Assembly: GCA_030765135.1 (NCBI GenBank)
Contig: JAVCDC010000093.1
Span: forward strand, 1-56,994
Origin: Candidatus Tritonobacter lacicola
GTDB taxonomy: Bacteria; Auribacterota; Tritonobacteria; Tritonobacterales; Tritonobacteraceae
Length of the DNA: 56,994 nucleotides
Direction of reading: 5' to 3'
Part shown: piece after piece, positions 49,952 to 56,994 of the stretch
Numbering within the stretch: position 1 is the first letter of the stretch
Layout: each line of letters opens with the position of its first letter
Position numbers and translations under genes: made by a program
Notes under the pieces: generated by a model
Database searches by the model: none
Told to the model about the DNA's origin: nothing
What the model saw: the letters and a program-made list of their open reading frames with translations, nothing else

Positions 49952-51264
49952 GTCGCATGGCGACCCCGCTGGAGAAGCGTATCTCCGAAAGGGATTTTCC
50001 GATCGCCGTTATAGGCCTGGGGTACGTAGGCCTGCCCCTCGCCGTTGAGTTTGCCGGCGCCGGCTTCGACGTGACCGGTATCGATACCGACGCCGGTAAG
50101 GTGGAAGCCGTTAACGCAGGCAGGTCGTATATCGGCGACGTGCCGACGGACATCCTCTCCCGCCTCGTCGAAGGCGGCAGGCTGAGGGCCTCCTCCGATT
50201 ACTCCGTACTGAAGGATATGGACGGGGTTATCATCTGCGTGCCGACGCCCCTCAGGAAGACGCGCGACCCCGACGTCTCTTTCATCGTCGAGGCATCCGA
50301 GAAGATAGAGCCCTATCTCTCCGGAGGAAAGATTGTCGTGCTCGAGAGCACCACTTATCCGGGGACGTGCGAGGAGCTGATAATGCCTATCTTCACGAAA
50401 TCCGGCAGGAAGCTGGATCGGGACTTCTACCTGGCGTTCTCGCCGGAGAGGGTCGACCCCGGAAACGAGAGATATACAACCAAGAATATCCCGAAGGTCA
50501 TGGGCGGAGTCACGCCCGAGTGCACCCGCCTCGCCTCGCTCCTTTACTCCCAGGCCCTCGAGAAGATAGTTCCGGTCTCCTCCGCGAAGTCGGCCGAGAT
50601 GGTGAAGCTCCTGGAGAATACCTTCAGGGCCGTCAATATCGGGCTGGTCAACGAGATCGCCCTCATGTGCACAAAAATGGGCATCCATGTGTGGGAGGTT
50701 ATAGACGCTGCCGCCTCCAAGCCGTTCGGCTTCATGGCTTTTTATCCCGGCCCCGGCCTCGGCGGTCACTGTCTCCCCATAGATCCGATATACCTCTCGT
50801 GGAAGGCCAGGCTGCACGACTTCGAGGCGCGGTTTATCGAGCTGGCCGCGGCAGTGAACTCCTATATGCCCCTCCACGTCGTTTCGCTGATTGCCGACGC
50901 TCTCAACGAGCGCGAGAAACCGCTGAAGAACTCGAGGATACTCGTCATCGGCGTGGCGTATAAAAAAGATGTGAGCGATATGAGGGAGTCCCCATCCCTG
51001 GCTATTATGGAGCAGCTGGAGAAGAAGGGGGCCCGCCTCTCATATTGCGACCCGAACGTGCCCCGGCTCTCGCTGGGCGGGCGGGCGATGAGCGCGCTCC
51101 CCCTCACTCCCCAGCTCCTCAAGGAGAGCGACTGCGCCGTCATAATCACCGACCACAGCAACCTCGACTACGAGATGATAGTTTCCAGCTCCGATCTCGT
51201 GGTCGATACCCGCAACGCAACCAAGGGCGTTGAAGCCCCTCCCGGGCGGGTCGTGAGGCTGTAA
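49948..51264 (+). CDS. wbpA: UDP-N-acetylglucosamine 6-dehydrogenase (WbpA-type)
   Basis: The 438-residue product belongs to the same superfamily as Ugd but to the WbpA/WecC branch: IAVIGLGYVGLPLAVEFAGA, VLESTTYPGTCEELIMPIFT, FSPERVDPGNERYTTKNIPK, and active-site PGPGLGGHCLPIDPIYLSWK. WbpA makes UDP-GlcNAcA for O-antigen sugars such as ManNAc3NAcA; WecC would use UDP-ManNAc, but the TTYPGT and VDPGN motifs favour WbpA. It is coupled to ugd by an ATGA overlap and is followed by an epimerase. Confidence 0.9.
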   Translation: MSRMATPLEKRISERDFPIAVIGLGYVGLPLAVEFAGAGFDVTGIDTDAGKVEAVNAGRSYIGDVPTDILSRLVEGGRLRASSDYSVLKDMDGVIICVPTPLRKTRDPDVSFIVEASEKIEPYLSGGKIVVLESTTYPGTCEELIMPIFTKSGRKLDRDFYLAFSPERVDPGNERYTTKNIPKVMGGVTPECTRLASLLYSQALEKIVPVSSAKSAEMVKLLENTFRAVNIGLVNEIALMCTKMGIHVWEVIDAAASKPFGFMAFYPGPGLGGHCLPIDPIYLSWKARLHDFEARFIELAAAVNSYMPLHVVSLIADALNEREKPLKNSRILVIGVAYKKDVSDMRESPSLAIMEQLEKKGARLSYCDPNVPRLSLGGRAMSALPLTPQLLKESDCAVIITDHSNLDYEMIVSSSDLVVDTRNATKGVEAPPGRVVRL

Positions 51265-51270
51265 CCCGCC

Positions 51271-52212
51271 ATGTCCAGCTATTGCGTGACCGGCGGCGCT
51301 GGCTTCATCGGCTCCCATATAGTTCGAAGCCTTATCGACATGGGGGAGCAGGTGGTTGTACTCGACAACCTCTCGTCGGGGCGGCCGGAGAACCTCGAGG
51401 AGGTCCGGGGAAAGATAAAAATGATAGTGGGCGATATCCGTGACGTGGAAACGGTCAACGAGGCCCTGAAGGGCGTGGAGTACGTGCTGCATCAAGCCGC
51501 GCTATCCTCCGTGCCGAGGTCGGTCGCAGACCCGATGGCCACCGACGAAAACAATACGAGGGGGACGCTCAACATCCTGCTCCGCGCCCGCGAAGCCGGG
51601 GTGAAGAGGCTTGTCTTCGCGTCATCATCATCGATTTATGGAGATTCGCCCATCCAGCCGAAAGCCGAGTCGCAGACGCCGAACCCGATGTCCCCCTACG
51701 CCGTCAGCAAGCTGGTGGGGGAACTCTATTGCCGGGTTTTTCACGAGCTCTTCGGCCTGGAGACGATCTCCCTCAGGTACTTCAACGTCTTCGGGCCGCG
51801 ACAGGACCCGGCCTCGGAATACGCGGCCGTGGTCCCCAAGTTCGTCAACGCCCTCCTCGCAGGCCGGAGGCCGTCGATATACGGGGACGGGGAGCAGTCA
51901 AGGGACTTCACCTATGTCTCCAATGTCGTGGCCGCAAATATGGCGGCCAGCCGGGCGCCTGCAGCCGCCTCGGGGAGGGCCTACAACATAGCCTGCGGGA
52001 AGAGGACTTCCGTCCTGGAACTTTTCCGGATGATCGCCGGTATCACGGGAAGCGAGGTGGAGCCCGTTTACAAACCAAAGAGGTCCGGAGATATCCTTCA
52101 TTCCTTTGCGGACATCTCACTGGCGAAAGATGAGCTTGGCTACGAGCCCTCGATGGGCATAGAGGAAGGAATGAAAAAGACGGTGGAGTTCTTTATAAGT
52201 AAAAAAGGGTAA
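51271..52212 (+). CDS. NAD-dependent sugar-nucleotide epimerase (UDP-GlcNAc 4-epimerase WbpP-like)
   Basis: An extended short-chain dehydrogenase. The 313-residue product has CVTGGAGFIGSHIVRSLIDM, HQAALSSVPRSVADP, ASSSSIYG, catalytic YxxxK in SPYAVSKLVGELY, and YFNVFGPRQDPASEYAAVVP. The SVPRS and RQDP features recall WbpP-type epimerases acting on UDP-GlcNAc or UDP-GlcNAcA. The natural end is near residue 310; the last residues (ISKKG) approach an AT-rich repeat. A more general GalE role cannot be excluded. Confidence 0.88.
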   Translation: MSSYCVTGGAGFIGSHIVRSLIDMGEQVVVLDNLSSGRPENLEEVRGKIKMIVGDIRDVETVNEALKGVEYVLHQAALSSVPRSVADPMATDENNTRGTLNILLRAREAGVKRLVFASSSSIYGDSPIQPKAESQTPNPMSPYAVSKLVGELYCRVFHELFGLETISLRYFNVFGPRQDPASEYAAVVPKFVNALLAGRRPSIYGDGEQSRDFTYVSNVVAANMAASRAPAAASGRAYNIACGKRTSVLELFRMIAGITGSEVEPVYKPKRSGDILHSFADISLAKDELGYEPSMGIEEGMKKTVEFFISKKG

Positions 52213-52217
52213 AAAAA

Positions 52218-52350
52218 TAATCTATCCACAAATTACACGAATTAAAAATTATATGATTGCAAAAATATAAGCATAAAAGAAGGATAATGAACCGCAAAGT
52301 ACGCAAAGAAAAATTATAAGAAAATATATTCGTGAAATTCGTGGATTATT
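52218..52350. repeat. Inverted pair of TCCACAAATTACACGAATT-type words
   Basis: The left arm AATCTATCCACAAATTACAC (52219) matches the reverse complement of TTCGTGAAATTCGTGGATTA (52329-52348), about 85 bases apart, with an AACCGCAAAGTACGCAAAG word between. It interrupts the nucleotide-sugar operon. Confidence 0.65.
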
Positions 52351-52379
52351 TTTTATTTTAAAGATGGAGGTAGAACAAA

Positions 52380-53486
52380 ATGCCTATAGTAACTCTTGAC
52401 CTTCTGGCGCAATACCGCTCGCTGGCCGACGAGATCAACACCGCCGTCCTCGGTGTCCTGTCCAGCGGGAAGTACATCATGGGCGATAAAGTATCCGGCC
52501 TGGAAAAGGAGATCGCCGAATACATCGGAGCCTCACGGGCCGTGGGGTGCGCGTCGGGGACGGACGCTCTTCTTCTCTCCCTCATGGCCGCCGGAGTGGG
52601 ACCGGGCGACGAGGTCATCACAACGACGTACACGTTTTTCGCCACGGCCGGGGTTATATCCCGCCTGGGGGCGACGCCGGTCTTCGTCGATATCAGGCCC
52701 CTGACCTACAACATCGACCCCGCGCTCATGGAGGAGCGGATAACCGGGAAGACGAAGGCGATCATCCCGGTCCACCTTTACGGCCAGGTAGCGGACATGG
52801 ACCCGATCATGGAGTCGGCCTCGAAGCACGGCATCGCTGTAATCGAGGACGCCTGCCAGTCCATCGGGGCGAAATACAAGGGCAGGAACGCGTGTACAAT
52901 CGGCCACATGGGCTGCCTCAGTTTCTTCCCTTCGAAGAACCTCGGCTGCGCGGGAGACGGCGGGATGATAACGACGGACGACGGCTCACTCGCGGATAAG
53001 TTGGCTATTCTGAGGGTGCATGGTTCCAAGCCCAAGTATTTCCACAAGGTGGTGGGCATCAACAGCAGGCTGGATGCGCTCCAGGCGGCCATCCTGAGCG
53101 TGAAGCTCAAGCACCTCGACAGGTGGATAGGGATGCGGAGGGAGAACGCGGCCCGCTACAAGGAGCTGCTCGCCGGGACGCCCGTCGTCCTGCCCCACGA
53201 GAGAGAGGACTGCAAGCACGTCTTCAACCAGTTTGTCATCAAGGTGGACAAGCGCGATGAGCTCAAGGAGCACCTCACCGGGAAGGGGATCGGGACCGCG
53301 CTTTACTACCCGCTTCCGCTCCATTTACAGGAGTGCTACGCTTACCTCGGTTACAAGGAAGGAGACCTTCCGAACTCCGAGGAGGCTGCCGGGTACACGC
53401 TCGCTCTCCCCATGTATCCGGAGCTTCCAGAAAAGGATATCGTCGAAGTCACGGACGCCATCAAGGATTTTTTTCAGGGAAAATAA
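52380..53486 (+). CDS. DegT/DnrJ/EryC1-family sugar aminotransferase (WbpE-like)
   Basis: A PLP-dependent aminotransferase acting on 3-keto or 4-keto nucleotide sugars. The 368-residue product has GCASGTDALLLSLMAAGVGP, TTTYTFFATAGVISRLGATP, IPVHLYGQVADMDPI, EDACQSIGAKYKGR, and the PLP-lysine in SFFPSKNLGCAGDGGMITTD. The SFFPSKNLGCAGDGG form is close to WbpE, which aminates UDP-3-keto-GlcNAcA made downstream of WbpA. A WbpB dehydrogenase and WbpD acetyltransferase are not in the window, so the pathway is incomplete here. Confidence 0.9.
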   Translation: MPIVTLDLLAQYRSLADEINTAVLGVLSSGKYIMGDKVSGLEKEIAEYIGASRAVGCASGTDALLLSLMAAGVGPGDEVITTTYTFFATAGVISRLGATPVFVDIRPLTYNIDPALMEERITGKTKAIIPVHLYGQVADMDPIMESASKHGIAVIEDACQSIGAKYKGRNACTIGHMGCLSFFPSKNLGCAGDGGMITTDDGSLADKLAILRVHGSKPKYFHKVVGINSRLDALQAAILSVKLKHLDRWIGMRRENAARYKELLAGTPVVLPHEREDCKHVFNQFVIKVDKRDELKEHLTGKGIGTALYYPLPLHLQECYAYLGYKEGDLPNSEEAAGYTLALPMYPELPEKDIVEVTDAIKDFFQGK

Positions 53487-53507
53487 AATTTTCCGAAGAA
53501 AAATTTC

Positions 53508-54215
53508 ATGAAGAAGAACTCTCCGCGGGAGGAGCTCAGGGAGCTCGCCGATCTTACCCTGCGATACGTCCGCCAGGAAGGGGATTCACTGCCGATGCAA
53601 CCCTCGGGTAAAGTACCGGATGACATAAGCCAACCTGCTGCAGTGGAGCTGGATGCCGATAAAGAAATGGCATCGATCGATGCCGCCGTCCTGGCGTGCG
53701 AGAAGTGTCCACTCCATAGAACCCGCACACACGCGGTTCCCGGCGAGGGCGACAACAAAGCGAAACTGGTATTCATAGGAGAGGCACCGGGAGGTAACGA
53801 GGACAGGCAGGGTCGGCCCTTCGTCGGCAGGTCGGGCGAGCTGCTCACGAAGATCATAACCGACGGTATGGGGATGACGCGGGAGGAGGTTTACATCACA
53901 AATATCGTCAAGTGCCGCCCTCCCGGCAACAGGGACCCGCTCCCCGGGGAGATCGAGTCGTGTCACCCTTACCTGGTGAGACAGCTCGAAATAATCCAGC
54001 CCAAGGTCATATGCACGCTGGGCCGGTTTGCCGCGCAGTGCCTTCTCGAGACAAAGGCCCCGCTATCACGCCTGCGGGGCAAGCAGGCCGACTATAACGG
54101 AACCCCGCTCATACCGACGTATCATCCCGCCTACCTGTTGAGGAACTATACAAAGGAAGCGAGGCGGCAGGTCTGGGACGATGTCAGTAAGGTGGTGGAG
54201 ATTCTCACAATATAA
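53508..54215 (+). CDS. Family 4 uracil-DNA glycosylase (Fe-S type)
   Basis: The enzyme removes uracil from DNA. The 235-residue product has an N-terminal extension (about 1-60), the first cluster cysteines in ACEKCPLHRTR, motif A GEAPGGNEDRQGRPFVGRSG, VYITNIVKCRPPGNRDP with two more Cys in the CHP region, and motif B PTYHPAYLLRN. This is the type found in thermophiles and many anaerobes. The stop TAA is bases 2-4 of the long palindrome at 54212-54259. Confidence 0.93.
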   Translation: MKKNSPREELRELADLTLRYVRQEGDSLPMQPSGKVPDDISQPAAVELDADKEMASIDAAVLACEKCPLHRTRTHAVPGEGDNKAKLVFIGEAPGGNEDRQGRPFVGRSGELLTKIITDGMGMTREEVYITNIVKCRPPGNRDPLPGEIESCHPYLVRQLEIIQPKVICTLGRFAAQCLLETKAPLSRLRGKQADYNGTPLIPTYHPAYLLRNYTKEARRQVWDDVSKVVEILTI

Positions 54216-54259
54216 ATCAGTTCGCTTCCTGCCAGCAGGCAGGAAGCGAACTGATTTAT
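54212..54259. repeat. 48-bp perfect palindromic hairpin, long relative of the 31-bp element
   Basis: A perfect 22-bp stem (ATAAATCAGTTCGCTTCCTG at the left arm) around an AGCA loop. It starts with ATAAAT and ends with ATTTAT like the 31-bp copies, contains the same TTCGCTTCC core, and again its bases 2-4 form the stop codon of the upstream gene. It may stop transcription from both sides, although no T run follows directly. Confidence 0.85.
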
Positions 54260-54275
54260 CAGGCTTCATTTTTTT

Positions 54276-56480
<2,205 letters not shown>

Positions 56481-56540
56481 CGGAACAGAACGAAAAAATG
56501 TGGTCCTCTTCTATTTTATCCGCACTATTTATAAAAAAAC

Positions 56541-56569
56541 TTGAACGCAACGGCGGCATGAGCTATAGT
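56541..56569 (+). promoter_or_regulatory. Sigma70-type promoter before the YCF48-like gene
   Basis: TTGAAC and TATAGT are separated by 17 bases, 67 bases upstream of the start codon, in an AT-rich gap after priA. A good match to the consensus. Confidence 0.5.
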
Positions 56570-56635
56570 TAACATGGGCTATTATAATTAATTGACTTAT
56601 CACCTTTACCCGAGGAAACCATTACGGGGGCGTAA

Positions 56636-56994
56636 ATGAAGAAGCTTCTTCTCTGCTGTTTATCTATCGGTTCCCTTTCACTTCTCCTTCCCTGTCAATC
56701 GCAGGCGCGTTATTACTGGGAGTACCTGGTCCAGCCCGACTGGCAGACCGATTTCAACGACGTATACGCCCTTCCCGGGATCGGCCGGGCGTGGGCCGTC
56801 GGCGGCCGCGGCATAATAGCCCGCACGACAGATGAGGGCGTCACGTGGAGCGCGCAGACATCGGGGACGACGCATAATTTGCATGCCGTTCACTTCGTTG
56901 ATCCCGATGACGGGTGGACAGTCGGGGCAGGAGGCACGATACTGGGCTCCGGCGACGGCGGCGACACATGGTCCTCCCAGGTGAGCGGCGTGAC
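56636..56994 (+). CDS. YCF48/BNR-repeat secreted protein (N-terminal part)
   Basis: The gene runs off the right edge; 119 residues are visible. It begins with a signal peptide (MKKLLLCCLSIGSLSLLLPC, cleavage after about SQA), then repeats of the YCF48-type beta-propeller: DVYALPGIGRAWAVGGRGII, TTDEGVTWSAQTSGT, HAVHFVDPDDGWTVGAGGTI, GDGGDTWSSQ. Such proteins form secreted propellers related to photosystem II assembly factor Ycf48, but in heterotrophs the role is unknown. The ribosome binding site GGGGG lies 8 bases ahead. Confidence 0.8.
   Translation, partial: MKKLLLCCLSIGSLSLLLPCQSQARYYWEYLVQPDWQTDFNDVYALPGIGRAWAVGGRGIIARTTDEGVTWSAQTSGTTHNLHAVHFVDPDDGWTVGAGGTILGSGDGGDTWSSQVSGV

Overview
This 57 kb window comes from the chromosome of an uncultured, GC-rich (about 57-60%) diderm bacterium. 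It encodes LptD for outer-membrane LPS insertion, many lipoproteins and TPR proteins, and large secreted proteins with threonine/proline-rich linkers. It also carries a 2-oxoacid:ferredoxin oxidoreductase, which points to an anaerobic lifestyle. The mix suggests a candidate phylum of the Omnitrophota/Auribacterota/Hydrogenedentes kind, but no marker here fixes the phylum. I see no prophage, CRISPR array, rRNA operon or classical IS transposase.

Layout. 1-2.8 kb: the tail of an unknown gene, a gene-poor stretch, then nadC and birA. 2.8-8.8 kb: secreted/TPR proteins, coaX, two tandem paralogous predicted nucleotidyltransferases and a lipoprotein. 8.9-12.2 kb: a DUF3307 membrane protein, the wreck of a Trk potassium-uptake locus, and a reverse-strand pair (secreted protein plus TPR protein). 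12.3-20.1 kb: two tRNA-Val genes and a translation cluster (zinc-ribbon protein, thrS, infC, rpmI, rplT, pheS, pheT). ThrS appears to lack its TGS domain and PheT its B2 tRNA-binding domain. 20.1-30.4 kb: zapA, a probable 6S RNA, rarA, the 5-formyl-THF cyclo-ligase gene, rny, ymdB, xseA, xseB, dxs, tlyA and nadK, all on the plus strand. 30.4-33.3 kb: a four-gene 2-oxoacid:ferredoxin oxidoreductase operon. 33.2-39.6 kb: gltX, pgsA, der, plsY, gpsA and merR, interrupted by two copies of a small cassette encoding an S23-type four-helix-bundle protein. 39.6-44.9 kb: a lower-GC island with one 1524-residue LamG-repeat secreted protein, followed by a second copy of the merR 3' end. 45-57 kb: a LysM envelope protein (reverse strand), lptD, four nucleotide-sugar genes (ugd, wbpA-like, epimerase, aminotransferase), a family 4 uracil-DNA glycosylase, priA, and the start of a YCF48-like secreted protein.

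What stands out is the non-coding architecture. First, many gene gaps hold short, word-like repeats of several unrelated families, usually arranged as inverted pairs; some have been translated into C-terminal tails of host proteins. Second, the two four-helix-bundle cassettes are bounded by inverted repeats made of the same words (30 bp perfect in one copy). Both begin inside the 3' end of the preceding gene and give it a stop codon at the same place. Third, a 31-bp palindrome with ends ATAAAT...ATTTAT occurs at least four times, plus one longer relative. In two places one copy supplies both the stop codon of the upstream gene and the start codon of the downstream gene. I regard the cassette/word-repeat system and the stop-start palindrome as the best candidates for something undescribed.

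All functional calls come from reading motifs, lengths, start signals and context by eye; no database search or folding program was run.
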